A stretch of DNA of 64,000 nucleotides, from contig NZ_CP102197.1 in assembly GCF_024584435.1 (NCBI RefSeq), positions 1,674,001 to 1,738,000 of the forward strand, in the 5' to 3' direction. Positions 10,479 to 19,866 of the stretch are shown here, one piece after another. Every line of letters begins with the position of its first letter. Position 1 is the stretch's first letter. A program made the translations under genes and the position numbers. Below the pieces are notes generated by a model. The model did not search any database and had not been told where the DNA came from. It was given only the letters and a program-made list of their open reading frames with translations. The DNA comes from Schaalia odontolytica (lineage in GTDB: Bacteria > Actinomycetota > Actinomycetes > Actinomycetales > Actinomycetaceae).

Positions 10479-13319
10479 CTAGGTCATCTTCTCTTCGATG
10501 ACGCGTCCACCCAGGATCTCCAGGACGGCTGCCAGGCCGATCGTCTGCGAGGTCTCGATGTTCTCGTCGTCGATGCTGGCGCTGTCGTCCTCGGCCGCAT
10601 GGGTGCGCACGCCGGCGGCCTCGCCGTCGCTGCGTTCCCTGGCGCGCAGGGCGGCCTCCGCGGCGGCGCGTCCCCGCAGCGGCGCGTCGAGAGCGTCGGC
10701 CCGCTCCGTTGCGCCATCGGGCTGCCCGCTCGCCACCGGGCCGGCGGGCGCCGCGCGTACGGGGGCCGAGGCGAGCCAGGCGGGCGCACTCGTGGCGGCG
10801 TCATCCGGCGTTGCCTCACCCGCGCCGACGGTGGCCGCCTCGGCCGAGGGAGGCTCGCCGCCGGGATCGTCGAAGGAGACGGAGGCACCTCCTGGGATGA
10901 CGATCGGATCGTCCCAGCCCGTCGGGGTGATGGGCGCGCGAGGGGCCGTCTCGATGGGGGTGTCGTCAAAGGCGGGGGGCCGATTCGACGCATCCTCGAC
11001 GCTGACCGGCGTGGGAGGCTCACCCTCCTGCGGGTCGCCCGGGTAGCGAAAGACCGTGAAGGAGTGCTTGCGCTCGGAGGAAGGGGCGGGTGCTGGGTGG
11101 GCGTCGCCTGCGGGAGCGTCCGCGAGCGCACGGATGGCCCTGGCGGGCAGGGCGCTAGACCCTCGGCGTTCTTCTCGCGACGAGGCCGCTTCCGGCTCCG
11201 CGTCTGCTGTCACCCGTTGGATGGGTTGCACCGCCGCTGGCTGCGGCCATCCGACGTCCCGGGGTTCTTCGGTCGCCGGGGGCGTCTGCTCGCCTTCGGG
11301 GGTGCGTGCGGGCTGCGGCCATAGCTGCGCATGGGACGCGTGCGTTTCCTCGTGAGCCGCCTCGGCGGCGGCGCGATCAAAAGGGGGCGGCTCCGACACC
11401 CACGCATCGGCCTGGGGCGGGCGGGGCTGGTTGCCCGCGCGAGAGGCCTGAGCCGACGGCCCCGTCGTGGCCGTCCCGCCCGACGCTTGCCCCACCTGAG
11501 CGATGACGGCGAGCGACAGTCCCGTGACTTCGCGGATGGCTTCCTCGACCTCGGTCGCACGCGGGCCGCGCGCGAAGGCGGCGACCATAGCGTCAACCGG
11601 GAAGAGGAGGACCGCGGTGGATCCATCGACGGCCCCCAGCTGCGCGTTGACCCCGACCAGCGACCAGGCGACTCGGCTGATGGACTTCAGGTGCTCCAGG
11701 ACCTCGTTCCAGCGGCCGCGCAGCATGTCCGCATCGCGCCCGGCGCTGCGCGCTGGAGGCGCGCCCGTTTCGCCGCCCTGCTCGGCGGTTGGCTCCGGGC
11801 CGCGCGGCGCGGGCGCTCCGCCACGCTCGGGCGGGGATTGCCGAACCGGCTCTGCCGGCTGCGCTGTAGCCTGCGGGCGTACGGGCTCAGATGCCGTGCC
11901 GCCTCGCTCTGGCGCGCGCCCCTCCGGTCCGGCCGAGGCCTCCTCGGGGGCGGTGGGGGTTGGCGCCGGGGATGACCAGTCGGGGCCGCCACCCCAGGCG
12001 GGCCCGCCTTGAGCGGGGGCGGCGGGCGTGGAGGAAACAGCGGCAGGCGTCGCGGTGGCCTCGGCGCGCTCCTGCTTCTTGCGAGCCAGCGCCTCGCGGG
12101 CCTCACGCGCGCCAAAACGTCCGCCGGAGGACTGCGGGGAGGGCGAGGGCTGCGCCTCGCGGGGGGCTCCGCCTCCCGCCATTCCGACCGTTCCCTGGAC
12201 GGGCGCGTGGCCGACCTCGGGCGCGGGCACGAGAATGCGCCCCATCAGGAGCTCCAGCTGCAGGCGGGGCGAGGTTGCCCCCGTCATGGCGCGCAGGGCC
12301 TCGTCGGTCAGGTCGGCGGCGCGCGACAGCCCGTGGGGACCCCAGTTCTGTGCCTGGCGCTGCATGCGTTCGAATTGGTCCGAGGGCGTGTCTGCGAGGA
12401 CGTCGCGCGCGCCGTCCCCGGCGACCGCGATGATGAGCAGGTCCCTGAGGCGCTGCAGGAGGTCCTCGACGAAGCGACGCGGGTCGTGCCCGGACTCCAC
12501 CATTCGCTCGACGACGCGGAACGCGGCCGCACCGTCCCCGCCGGCCAGGGCATCGACGGATTGGTCCAGCAGGGCCGAGTCGGTGTATCCGAGCAGCGCG
12601 ACCGCCGTCTGGTAGGTGACTTCGCCGTGAATCGCACCGGCCATCAGCTGGTCCAGGACCGATAGCGTGTCACGAACCGACCCGCCGCCCGCGCGCATCA
12701 CGAGCGACAGGACGCCTTCCGTGACCCGCACGCCCTCCTCCCGGCACAGGCCGCCCAGGTAGGGGCCCAGCACGTCGGGTGGGACCAGACGGAAGGGGTA
12801 GTGGTGGGTGCGCGAACGAATCGTGCCGATCACACGTTCCGGTTCCGTCGTGGCGAACACGAACTTGACGTGCTCGGGGGGTTCCTCCACCAGCTTCAGC
12901 AGGGCGTTGAAGCCCTGGTTCGTCACCATGTGGGCCTCGTCGATGATGAAGATCTTGTAGCGGTCCCTTACGGGCGCAAACGTCGCCCTCTCGCGAAGGT
13001 CACGCGCGTCGTCAACGCCGCCGTGGGAGGCCGCGTCGATTTCCACGACGTCCAGGGAGCCCGGACCGCCGGTGGCGAGTTCCCGGCAGGAAGCGCACTG
13101 CCCGCAGGGCTTGTCGGTGGGCCCCTGCGCGCAGTTGAGGCAGCGCGCCAGGATGCGCGCCGACGTGGTCTTACCGCACCCGCGCGGGCCCGAGAACAGG
13201 TAGGCGTGTGTCACGCGATTGGCGCGCAGCGCCGCCTTCAGCGGCTCCGTCACGTGTTCCTGGCCGATCACCTGGTCGAAGGTGTCGGGGCGATACCGGC
13301 GGTACAGAGCAGTGGTCAC
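10479..13319 (-). CDS. dnaX: DNA polymerase III subunit gamma/tau
   Basis: This is the clamp-loader ATPase. The N-terminus has [20 protein letters not shown], the Walker A at residues 43-52 ([10 protein letters not shown]), a zinc module ([19 protein letters not shown]), Walker B/DEAH ([20 protein letters not shown]) and sensor 1 ([20 protein letters not shown]). After the clamp-loader core (to about 390) comes a long Pro/Ala/Glu-rich tail to residue 946, far longer than in most bacteria, with a possible tau-like domain in the middle ([19 protein letters not shown]). I chose the GTG at 13319 from the conserved N-terminus; GGAGG lies very close to it. No slippery A-run for programmed frameshifting was seen. 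Confidence 0.95.
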   Translation of the reverse strand: MTTALYRRYRPDTFDQVIGQEHVTEPLKAALRANRVTHAYLFSGPRGCGKTTSARILARCLNCAQGPTDKPCGQCASCRELATGGPGSLDVVEIDAASHGGVDDARDLRERATFAPVRDRYKIFIIDEAHMVTNQGFNALLKLVEEPPEHVKFVFATTEPERVIGTIRSRTHHYPFRLVPPDVLGPYLGGLCREEGVRVTEGVLSLVMRAGGGSVRDTLSVLDQLMAGAIHGEVTYQTAVALLGYTDSALLDQSVDALAGGDGAAAFRVVERMVESGHDPRRFVEDLLQRLRDLLIIAVAGDGARDVLADTPSDQFERMQRQAQNWGPHGLSRAADLTDEALRAMTGATSPRLQLELLMGRILVPAPEVGHAPVQGTVGMAGGGAPREAQPSPSPQSSGGRFGAREAREALARKKQERAEATATPAAVSSTPAAPAQGGPAWGGGPDWSSPAPTPTAPEEASAGPEGRAPERGGTASEPVRPQATAQPAEPVRQSPPERGGAPAPRGPEPTAEQGGETGAPPARSAGRDADMLRGRWNEVLEHLKSISRVAWSLVGVNAQLGAVDGSTAVLLFPVDAMVAAFARGPRATEVEEAIREVTGLSLAVIAQVGQASGGTATTGPSAQASRAGNQPRPPQADAWVSEPPPFDRAAAEAAHEETHASHAQLWPQPARTPEGEQTPPATEEPRDVGWPQPAAVQPIQRVTADAEPEAASSREERRGSSALPARAIRALADAPAGDAHPAPAPSSERKHSFTVFRYPGDPQEGEPPTPVSVEDASNRPPAFDDTPIETAPRAPITPTGWDDPIVIPGGASVSFDDPGGEPPSAEAATVGAGEATPDDAATSAPAWLASAPVRAAPAGPVASGQPDGATERADALDAPLRGRAAAEAALRARERSDGEAAGVRTHAAEDDSASIDDENIETSQTIGLAAVLEILGGRVIEEKMT

Positions 13320-13410
13320 CCCTCCAGGGTAGTGGGTGACGTCGGCGTTTGCGTGTCGCCGCAGGTGGACGCCGACGCATCGCGGCACGCGTGGCTCCGC
13401 TCCGCACCGC

Positions 13411-14079
13411 CTACGCGAGGCGGCCTTCCTCCATCGACAGGCTGCGATCCGCAAACCTGTCGGCCTCGGGCTCGTGCGTGACGATCAGGACCGCCGCCCC
13501 ACGGTCGGCGGCTTCACGCAGGAGGCGAAGAACGACCCCCGTGTTTGCCGAGTCGAGGCCCGCCGTGGGCTCATCGGCGAGAACGATGCTCGGCTCCATG
13601 AGGAGGCCGCGGGCGATGGCCATGCGGCGTAGCTCACCGCCGGATAACTCCTGCGGCTTGGCTTCGGCCAGGTCCGACAGTCCAACCGTCTCGAGCAGTT
13701 CCTCGGCACGGCTGCGGGGCAGGTCCGTTCCGCCGTAGAGAACGGAGGGCAGGAGCACGTTCTCGAGGACGCTGAGGCTACGCAGGGCCGTGTGCCCCTG
13801 TGGGATGAAGCCGATCCTCTCGTTGCGCAGGCGGGAGAGTTCCCGGTCCGACAGGCGATAGAGGTCCGTCCCTTCGACTGCGACGGTTCCTGCGGTTGGG
13901 GCGAGCATGCCGGCCAGCATGTTGAGGAGCGTGCTCTTGCCGCTGCCGGAGTGCCCGGTGATCACCGTCAGCTCCGCGGCGTCGAGTCCGAGGTCCGCGG
14001 GGTGAACCGCGACGAAAGACCTGTTGCCTCTGCGTGCGCGCGCAAACTCCTTGGTCACACCCGTTGCTTCGATCAGCAC
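13411..14079 (-). CDS. ABC transporter ATPase, MacB/LolD type
   Basis: This is the energising subunit of an exporter or mechanotransmission ABC system with the two FtsX-like permeases upstream. Walker A is TGHSGSGKSTLLN, the Q-loop IGFIPQGHTALRSL, the signature QELSGGELRRMAIARGLL, Walker B IVLADEPTAGLDS, and the switch VLIVTHEPEADRFADR. The 222 residues are the usual length. It is the last gene of a five-gene minus-strand operon (DUF4418, DUF6273, two permeases, ATPase), starting one base after the preceding stop. It lies 91 bp from dnaX and is unrelated to it. Confidence 0.93.
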   Translation of the reverse strand: MLIEATGVTKEFARARRGNRSFVAVHPADLGLDAAELTVITGHSGSGKSTLLNMLAGMLAPTAGTVAVEGTDLYRLSDRELSRLRNERIGFIPQGHTALRSLSVLENVLLPSVLYGGTDLPRSRAEELLETVGLSDLAEAKPQELSGGELRRMAIARGLLMEPSIVLADEPTAGLDSANTGVVLRLLREAADRGAAVLIVTHEPEADRFADRSLSMEEGRLA

Positions 14080-14080
14080 G

Positions 14081-15289
14081 TCACTCCCCTTCCTTCAGCA
14101 GCGATCCAGCATCCATCGCTCTGATGCTTCGCACCGATATCCACGAGGCCACGACGGCTACCACCGCGATCGCAGCCAGCGAGGCCAACGCCAGGAGAGC
14201 CATCGTGGTGATCGGCGGGACGAGGAATCCCGTGCCGATCGTCTGGCGGACCAGGCCCGAGAAGGAGGCGATGAGAACCCCGGAGATCACGATGCCGACG
14301 ACGCCTCCGATCGCGTTGACGGTCAGGGACTCGGCGAGGATGATCCGTGAGACGAGGCCTCGGTGCGCCCCGGCGACGATCAGGGAGGCGAACTCTCGTT
14401 TCCTCTCGATGATCATCATGACGAAGATCAGGGTGATCATGAGCAGTCCGACGCCCCAGACGACGGCGATGAGGGTCGCGACCGTGCGTGACGTCGCGTC
14501 GAGGCTCTGCGCGATGCCGCTCACCATGCGTGTCGAGGTTGTCACGCTCACCCCTGGAACGCTCCGTTCGATGTCGGCTGCCACGGCGTTGACGTCGCGG
14601 CCGGGAGCCACCTTGACCATGACGGAGGAGATGATGTCGTCGGTGTCCAGGCTCGTGTACTTGTTGAGTCCCTTGCGCAGCGAGGAGTCAATGAGGATCT
14701 TCGCGGTGTCGAAGTTCGTGTAGACGGCGTTGTCGAGGGTCGATCCGGTCGGGTCGAACTTTCCGACGACGTGGAGCCGCTGGCCGAAGAGCGCGAAGTT
14801 GTCCGTGTCGTAGACGCTGACGTTGGCGCCCACGATCACGTCCATGTGTCCGAGCTGCGCCTGTCCGACCGAGTCGGCGATCCAGGGTTGGACGGTGAAG
14901 TCGCTGCCCGGATCGAAGGCGATCACCTGGTATCTGCCCGAGCAGCAGCTCGCGCGCGCGGAGGCAAGGAAGAGCTGGGGCGAGGATGATTGGACCCCGT
15001 CGACGGCGGCGACGGCCTCGCTCGTGGACGTCGGCATGTAGAAGTAGGAGGCCTCGGCGTGCACGAGGAATGACTGCGCATCGAAGTCGTTGTCCGCGTC
15101 CGCGGGGGTCACCATGATGTCGGCCCCCAGGCGCGACTGGACCGTCGCAAGGCCCCGTTCGATCCCCTGAACGAGCATCGTTCCACCGAAAATCGTCATC
15201 GTCATGAGCGCGGAGAACAGCACGAGGGTCCCGGTCCGCACCGGGTAGCCGCGCAGGTTCATCCACGGAAGTCGCCTCAGCGACAGCAT
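14081..15289 (-). CDS. FtsX-like ABC permease with a Cys-Cys motif in the external domain
   Basis: This 402-residue protein has an N-terminal membrane helix (about 20-42), a large periplasmic-type MacB core domain, and three C-terminal helices with the FtsX-type coupling motif ERKREFASLIVAGAHRGLVS. The external domain contains ASARASCCSGRYQVIAFDPG, a vicinal cysteine pair unusual for such proteins. GAGGAGGAACGAAC precedes the ATG at 15289. A much longer in-frame open frame upstream is antisense to other coding sequence and was rejected. With its sister permease it would form a heterodimer with the downstream ATPase. Confidence 0.88.
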   Translation of the reverse strand: MLSLRRLPWMNLRGYPVRTGTLVLFSALMTMTIFGGTMLVQGIERGLATVQSRLGADIMVTPADADNDFDAQSFLVHAEASYFYMPTSTSEAVAAVDGVQSSSPQLFLASARASCCSGRYQVIAFDPGSDFTVQPWIADSVGQAQLGHMDVIVGANVSVYDTDNFALFGQRLHVVGKFDPTGSTLDNAVYTNFDTAKILIDSSLRKGLNKYTSLDTDDIISSVMVKVAPGRDVNAVAADIERSVPGVSVTTSTRMVSGIAQSLDATSRTVATLIAVVWGVGLLMITLIFVMMIIERKREFASLIVAGAHRGLVSRIILAESLTVNAIGGVVGIVISGVLIASFSGLVRQTIGTGFLVPPITTMALLALASLAAIAVVAVVASWISVRSIRAMDAGSLLKEGE

Positions 15290-15315
15290 GTTCGTTCCTC
15301 CTCGATCCGCGGCGC

Positions 15316-16500
15316 CTAGGCCGGCACCAACTTCTGGCCCTGGGGGATGGCGCTCACCCTCCTCAGGGCGAGACGGGTTCCCGCGACGCCGGCCGCGACC
15401 ACGACAACGATAGCGACGCCGGCGAAGGAAAGCACTCGAGCAGCGCTCGACGCGCCGCCGACGGGCGTCCCGGCAACGAGCGGGAGGGCGGCGGCGATCA
15501 GGACCCCGCCGCACGCTCCCACCAGGTGAATGAGCGCGGACTCGCCCGTCATGACCCTTGCGATCGCCCCGCGCGAGGCTCCGACGGAGCGCCACACGTA
15601 CACTTCTGCCTCGCGCTCGTTCATCAGCGTGAACTGGGCGACGATCAGGGCGATCAGCAGGAGGAGCCAGGAGGCTCCGAGTACGCCGATAGTGACCCCG
15701 CGTTGAGAACTGATGCTTGAGGCCGTGTCCACGAGGGCCTCGTCGCTTCTCACGGCGGTCACCTTACGCACGTAGAGGTTGATCCAGTTCGTCACGCTCT
15801 GGACGCTCTCCGCGTCGCTCACTCTCACGAGGGCAGCCGAGTAGTCCCTACCCGGCTGGACGGAGGCGTACTCCCCCGCTCCCGCCTCGACCGCGTCGCC
15901 GATGATGCTCTCCAGGGTGTCCATGCTCACGAAGACGGCGTCGTCCAGCTCGGTCCCGGTTTCCGCGAGGCGCGAGCTCACCGCCCGGGGTGTGCCGAAG
16001 AGCGGGACAGTCCCATCCTCGCCTTGAGCGACCTTGGCTCCGGCGGCGATCGTCCCCGGGGCGAGTTCGCGCGAGGTGCCGCGCTCCATCCACGGGGAGA
16101 GAGCGAAGTCCGTCGCCGGGTCGAATCCCACGATCCACAGGGTCTCGCCGGTGGGCAGGGTGTCGGCGACGTAGAGCTGGTAGGTGATCTCCGCGATGTC
16201 CGGGTTGTAGCGCGTCCGATCCAGGGCACTTCTCCCCTGGTGGCACCGCACGGGGGTGCCGATCATCACCAGGCGCTTCCGTTCGACCTGATTGAGGCAC
16301 GCGGTCGGATAGATGACGAGGTCGGCCCCGAGACGCTCCTCGGCGAGCGCGAGCTCGCTCCTCATGCCGTCGGCCATGACGAGGCCCGCCAGTAAACAGG
16401 CTGCCTGCGCGAGGGCGAGGAACGCCAGGATCGCCGCCCGGACGGGGTGCGCGCCGATGTTCTTGAGCGGGATGCGGCGCAGCGAGAGTGCGCCGCTCAT
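15316..16500 (-). CDS. FtsX-like ABC permease (second subunit)
   Basis: It is a paralogue of the next gene, 394 residues. It has an N-terminal helix (about 17-38), an external domain with two separated cysteines (IYPTACLNQVERKRL and GTPVRCHQGRSALD), and a C-terminal FtsX domain with NEREAEVYVWRSVGASRGAI. The family alignment places LIVGFDPATDF-like sequence (WIVGFDPATDFALSPWME) opposite VIAFDPGSDFTVQPWIA of the sister. The ATG at 16500 overlaps the stop of the DUF6273 gene (ATGA), so translation is coupled. The substrate is unknown; paired external cysteines hint at a thiol- or metal-linked role (inference). Confidence 0.87.
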   Translation of the reverse strand: MSGALSLRRIPLKNIGAHPVRAAILAFLALAQAACLLAGLVMADGMRSELALAEERLGADLVIYPTACLNQVERKRLVMIGTPVRCHQGRSALDRTRYNPDIAEITYQLYVADTLPTGETLWIVGFDPATDFALSPWMERGTSRELAPGTIAAGAKVAQGEDGTVPLFGTPRAVSSRLAETGTELDDAVFVSMDTLESIIGDAVEAGAGEYASVQPGRDYSAALVRVSDAESVQSVTNWINLYVRKVTAVRSDEALVDTASSISSQRGVTIGVLGASWLLLLIALIVAQFTLMNEREAEVYVWRSVGASRGAIARVMTGESALIHLVGACGGVLIAAALPLVAGTPVGGASSAARVLSFAGVAIVVVVAAGVAGTRLALRRVSAIPQGQKLVPA

Positions 16501-17354
16501 CGCAGGCTCCCGTCGGCCTTGGCGATGCTGATCCACAGGGCGGGGCGCGCCCCGTACTGTGCGTCAACGTTCGCTCCGCTGATCATCGGCTTGCCCGAGG
16601 CGTCAACGAATTGGGCGGCGAATCCGTAGGTGCCGGGGGAACGCAGCCACCAGTCGACCGTTCCGTCCTCGGTGACGGACAGTGCCCCGGAGGCGGCATA
16701 CTCGGTTGCGGCGGCGGCGCTCACGTCACTTCGGCTCGCTCCGGCGGCCAGGTAGATGAGCGCCTCGGTCTCGCTGAGCGCGAAGACGCGGTCGTCGGTG
16801 TCGGCGCCCCCCGGCGCCCCCGTGACTGATTGGTCGCTGTTCTCGTTGTGCACGGTTCGCACGATGGTCTGCTGGGCGGGGGTAAAGGCTTGCGCGTAGA
16901 AGAAGCCGTTCATCCACTCGCGAAGATCGCTGTTCTCCCACGTGACTTCTTCGAAGGGCACGTGGTGGTATTGGCGCCCCTCCAGGCAGTCGGCGCTGAG
17001 CAGGAGGACCTGGTCGTCGATTCGATCGAGGACAATCCACCGTATCGCTTCGGGGCCGTTGGCCGTGTTGTTGTCCTGCTCGTAGGAGCCGAAGGTGACC
17101 GTATCCCCCGGGGCGACCGAGCGGTACGGGAGGGCGGGGTCCTCCTCAACGAGGCCGCGTGCGCGCTCGGCGGCGTCGGAGTATCCTCCCAGCGCGGTGA
17201 AGACCTCGTAGGCGCCCTGGGTGTCGCCGACCTCGGCCAGGCGCCTCGCCTCCTCGTAGCGCGACCGCCTGTGGTGGGTGAAGGCGGCCACGGCGAGGGC
17301 GCACACGAGGAGGACCGCCGTGATGACGACGGTCTTGGAACGGACAGGGGTCAT
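16497..17354 (-). CDS. DUF6273 domain protein, membrane-anchored
   Basis: The function is unknown. The 285-residue protein has an N-terminal signal anchor (VVITAVLLVCALAVAAF), a short helical part with YEEARRLAEVGDTQGAYEVF resembling a TPR-like repeat, and a C-terminal domain with VTFGSYEQDNNTANGPEAIR, WIVLDR, WENSDLREWMNGFF and WWLRSPGTYGFAAQFVD. These are hallmarks of DUF6273 (FGSYE...EWIVL...LR.WLN...WWLRSPG), a lectin-fold-like extracellular domain common in Gram-positive surface proteins. It is placed between the cysteine-rich DUF4418 protein and the permeases, so it is probably an accessory protein of the transporter. Confidence 0.82.
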   Translation of the reverse strand: MTPVRSKTVVITAVLLVCALAVAAFTHHRRSRYEEARRLAEVGDTQGAYEVFTALGGYSDAAERARGLVEEDPALPYRSVAPGDTVTFGSYEQDNNTANGPEAIRWIVLDRIDDQVLLLSADCLEGRQYHHVPFEEVTWENSDLREWMNGFFYAQAFTPAQQTIVRTVHNENSDQSVTGAPGGADTDDRVFALSETEALIYLAAGASRSDVSAAAATEYAASGALSVTEDGTVDWWLRSPGTYGFAAQFVDASGKPMISGANVDAQYGARPALWISIAKADGSLR

Positions 17355-17394
17355 GGCTGCGCCACCGACTCCCGCGTGCAGGGCTTCCTCGGGT

Positions 17395-17814
17395 TCAGGC
17401 GGCCTTGCCTTTCCTCAGCGACTTCACCAGCGCGACGATTCCGGAGCCGGAGACGAGGACGGACATGATCCTCACGAAGGGCTGGAAGACCGTGTGACAG
17501 CGCATGGTCTCCATCATGCACAGGGGACAGATGATGCCGGGAATGAAGAAGACGACGACGCTGACGACGATTGCGAGGGCCTGCAGGGCAACCCTGACGG
17601 CCCTGTTCTGAACAAAACCGGCGGCACCAAACACGACGACGAGGCCCGCCGCGCTGGCGACGACGGTGTTCTGGCAGCGGTGGCACTGCATCCAGGTGCC
17701 GTCGGGACGCTGGTGGCAAGCGGAGAAGACGGTCATCCCTCCGACCACGAGTAGCGCGCTCAGGGCTGCGGGCACGAGGGGGACGACGACATCCTTCTTC
17801 GCCACGGCGATCAT
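17395..17814 (-). CDS. DUF4418 family cysteine-rich membrane protein
   Basis: The 139-residue protein has four predicted membrane segments (about 11-31, 51-66, 74-93 and 113-130). Extramembrane loops carry a conserved cysteine pattern: CHQRPDGTWMQCHRCQNT after the first helix and CPLCMMETMRCHT after the third. This CxxC plus CH arrangement is the signature of DUF4418 and looks suited to bind metal or form disulfides. It is the first gene of the ABC operon and lies directly downstream of a CopY/BlaI-like operator. No experimentally known function is attached here. Confidence 0.83.
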   Translation of the reverse strand: MIAVAKKDVVVPLVPAALSALLVVGGMTVFSACHQRPDGTWMQCHRCQNTVVASAAGLVVVFGAAGFVQNRAVRVALQALAIVVSVVVFFIPGIICPLCMMETMRCHTVFQPFVRIMSVLVSGSGIVALVKSLRKGKAA

Positions 17815-17844
17815 TCCTCACATGGGGCAAGCATCGACATACTT

Positions 17845-17854
17845 TACAAATGTA
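17845..17854. promoter_or_regulatory. CopY/BlaI-type operator (TACAAATGTA)
   Basis: The sequence fits the consensus TACAnnTGTA bound by CopY and related BlaI/MecI repressors. It lies 31-40 bases before the DUF4418 start and overlaps an AT-rich segment that reads TTATATT on the minus strand, a plausible -10 element. A repressor bound here would block the operon. No BlaI/CopY gene is in the window. Confidence 0.55.
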
Positions 17855-17860
17855 ATATAA

Positions 17861-17877
17861 CCCTAATCACGTTAGGG
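17861..17877. promoter_or_regulatory. Perfect dyad CCCTAA-n5-TTAGGG
   Basis: A 6-bp perfect inverted repeat around TCACG lies just upstream of the CopY-like box, between the divergent DUF4418 operon and the L,D-transpeptidase gene. It could be a second operator or part of a -35 region. The regulator is unknown. Confidence 0.4.
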
Positions 17878-17987
17878 CGTCAATGCGCTCGCCCGCGCAT
17901 CGACGACCAACAACGCCGCTCAAACGCCCTCCTCTCACGCCCCCCAACGCATACCATGGAGGCACCACACGTGAATGAGGTGCAATC

Positions 17988-19436
17988 ATGAGAAGCATCG
18001 GCATCCGCCTCCTACGATGCATCGGCGCATCGGCAACCGCGATCATGTGCGTCGGCCTGTTTCCCCTCGCCGCGGCGGCCTCGGACGCGGAGGGCGCGCC
18101 GCCTGTCGGCACCCCCTCCCCCTCCGCTGCCTCCAGTCCGGCCGCCGATCCCGCGACACCCAGTTCAGGCGACCGGGACTCCTCGTCGGCCGCCGCGCAG
18201 GAGTCCGGACGGCCCTCGGATCACCAGGACCCCTCCCCCGTCGAAGCATCCACCGACTCGGGGGCAGCCCCCTCGGCTGAGGAATCCGCCTTGGCCGGGA
18301 AAGAAGGGGAACCCGCAAACCCGGGGGATCCCAGCGGACGCTGGGTTCGCCACGAGGTCGGCTGGCGCTACGAACTGATCGACGGCACGTGGCTGAAGGA
18401 CGGCGTCTTCGACGTGGAGGGTGGCCGCTACGCCTTCGATGCTCTCGGCTACGTCCCCCTCGGTTGGTACAGGGACCCCAGCGGCGTGTGGTACGCGTCG
18501 ACCGAGAACGGCGTGCGCACCGGCTGGTACCGCGAGGGCGGATCCTGGTACCACCTCGGTGACGGTGGCGCGATGACGACCGGCTGGCTCTCCTCGGGCG
18601 GCTCCTGGTACTACCTGGCCGCGGCAGGCCAGATGGTCACCGGCTGGTCGCGCATCGACGGCTCCTGGTACTACTTCGATGCCTCCGGGGCGATGGCAGC
18701 CTCGACGTGGGTGCGCTCGGGTTCGTGGTACTACCTGGGCGGCAGCGGAGCGATGGCAACCGGGTGGTTCGTCGCCGGCGGCACGTGGTACTACGCCGAC
18801 TCGAGCGGAGCGATGATGACGGGGTGGCTTCTCACCGACGGCTCCTGGTACCACCTGGATTCCTCCGGCGCGCTGACCACCGGGTGGCTGCGCGACGGGG
18901 GCGGCAGCTGGTACTACCTGGATGCCGCCCGAGGCGGAGCGATGGCCACGGGGTGGGCCCAGGTCGGCGGCACGTGGAACTACTTCGACCGCTGGAAGGG
19001 CTTCTGGGTGAGCGATCGGGCGGGGTTCGAGGCCGACTGGAACTACGCCAAGACCCTCTACAGCCCCACGAACTACCTGGTGGTGGTGGATACCAGCGCC
19101 CCGCACTGCATGACGTTCTACTGGGCTGATGGCTCGTGGCAGCCGCTCACCGACATGCCGTGCTCGGTGGGCAAGTCCTCGACGCCGACGATCACGGGGA
19201 CGTTCACGATCAAGAACCGAGGTCGCGCCTTCGGGCACGGCTACACGGCCTACTGGTGGACGCAATTCTCGGGGGACTATCTCTTCCACTCGATCCTCTA
19301 CTACGAGGGCACCTATACCGTCATGGACGGAACCCTGGGCGGGCACGTGTCGCACGGGTGCGTGCGCCTGCGCTACGAGGATGCCAAGTGGCTTCATGAC
19401 ACGATCCCGTCGGGGACCTACGTGACGATCTACTGA
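17988..19436 (+). CDS. Secreted L,D-transpeptidase with choline-binding-type repeats
   Basis: It is a cell-wall enzyme of the YkuD family that makes 3-3 peptide cross-links or attaches proteins. A signal peptide ends near LFPLAAAASDA. A Ser/Pro/Ala-rich linker follows (about 32-115). Eight or more repeats of about 20 residues follow (GWYREGGSWYHLGDGGAMTT, GWLLTDGSWYHLDSSGALTT, and so on), the aromatic GW-type wall-binding repeats. The C-terminal 135 residues are the catalytic domain, with the active-site motif GGHVSHGCVRLRYEDAKW. GAGGTGCAATC precedes the ATG. The repeats of Firmicutes proteins bind choline or glucans; what they bind here is unknown. Confidence 0.93.
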   Translation: MRSIGIRLLRCIGASATAIMCVGLFPLAAAASDAEGAPPVGTPSPSAASSPAADPATPSSGDRDSSSAAAQESGRPSDHQDPSPVEASTDSGAAPSAEESALAGKEGEPANPGDPSGRWVRHEVGWRYELIDGTWLKDGVFDVEGGRYAFDALGYVPLGWYRDPSGVWYASTENGVRTGWYREGGSWYHLGDGGAMTTGWLSSGGSWYYLAAAGQMVTGWSRIDGSWYYFDASGAMAASTWVRSGSWYYLGGSGAMATGWFVAGGTWYYADSSGAMMTGWLLTDGSWYHLDSSGALTTGWLRDGGGSWYYLDAARGGAMATGWAQVGGTWNYFDRWKGFWVSDRAGFEADWNYAKTLYSPTNYLVVVDTSAPHCMTFYWADGSWQPLTDMPCSVGKSSTPTITGTFTIKNRGRAFGHGYTAYWWTQFSGDYLFHSILYYEGTYTVMDGTLGGHVSHGCVRLRYEDAKWLHDTIPSGTYVTIY

Positions 19437-19490
19437 CCACCCGCCGGGGAACTCGCGAGGCGGTCCGCCTCGTCGCTGACGCATAACAAA

Positions 19491-19519
19491 CCCCCGGGAT
19501 TCCATTGGAATCCCGGGGG
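19491..19519 (-). terminator. Rho-independent terminator after tRNA-Ser(GCU)
   Basis: A perfect 13-bp stem (CCCCCGGGATTCC with GGAATCCCGGGGG) and a 3-base loop are followed on the minus strand by TTTGTT. It also lies 54 bp after the transpeptidase stop and may serve both directions. Confidence 0.85.
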
Positions 19520-19526
19520 TGGGAGC

Positions 19527-19615
19527 GGAGACGGCGGGATTTGAACCCGCGAGGGGCTATGCACCCCTACCTCCTTAGCAGGGAGGCGCACTCGACCGGA
19601 CTATGCGACGTCTCC
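19527..19615 (-). tRNA. tRNA-Ser, anticodon GCU
   Basis: The 89-nt sequence begins GGAGACG and ends CGTCTCC, forming the acceptor stem. The anticodon arm is CCTCCCTGCTAAGGAGG with anticodon GCT. A long variable arm, as expected for serine, and the T arm GCGGGTTCAAATCCCGC are present. CCA is not encoded. A strong terminator follows. Confidence 0.95.
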
Positions 19616-19694
19616 AGTGCTGACCACTCTAGGGCATTTTTGCCGCGAACGCGAGCGTACGTCCGCCGCGCCAGCGCCCACGGGTCGGCTCGGC

Positions 19695-19780
19695 GGAGGG
19701 CGAGGGATTCGAACCCCCGGTGCCATTGCTGACACAACGGTTTTCAAGACCGTCTCTTTCGGCCACTCAGACAGCCCTCC
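19695..19780 (-). tRNA. tRNA-Ser, anticodon UGA
   Basis: The 86-nt sequence begins GGAGGGC and ends GCCCTCC. The anticodon loop reads GGTCTTGAAAACC with anticodon TGA. It has the long variable arm of serine tRNAs and the T arm GGGGGTTCGAATCCCTC. It lies 79 bp upstream of tRNA-Ser(GCU) on the same strand. Confidence 0.95.
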
Positions 19781-19866
19781 AGACCTGAGCCATCCTATCA
19801 GGCCGCGGGCGGTGGGCGCGACCCTCGCACCCACCGCCCGCGGCGCCGTCATCGTTTCGTCGGCGC

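Noticed and set aside
10479..13319. Programmed frameshift in dnaX giving separate gamma and tau
   Set aside because: No slippery A-rich heptamer was seen near the end of the clamp-loader domain; the tail is continuous in one frame.
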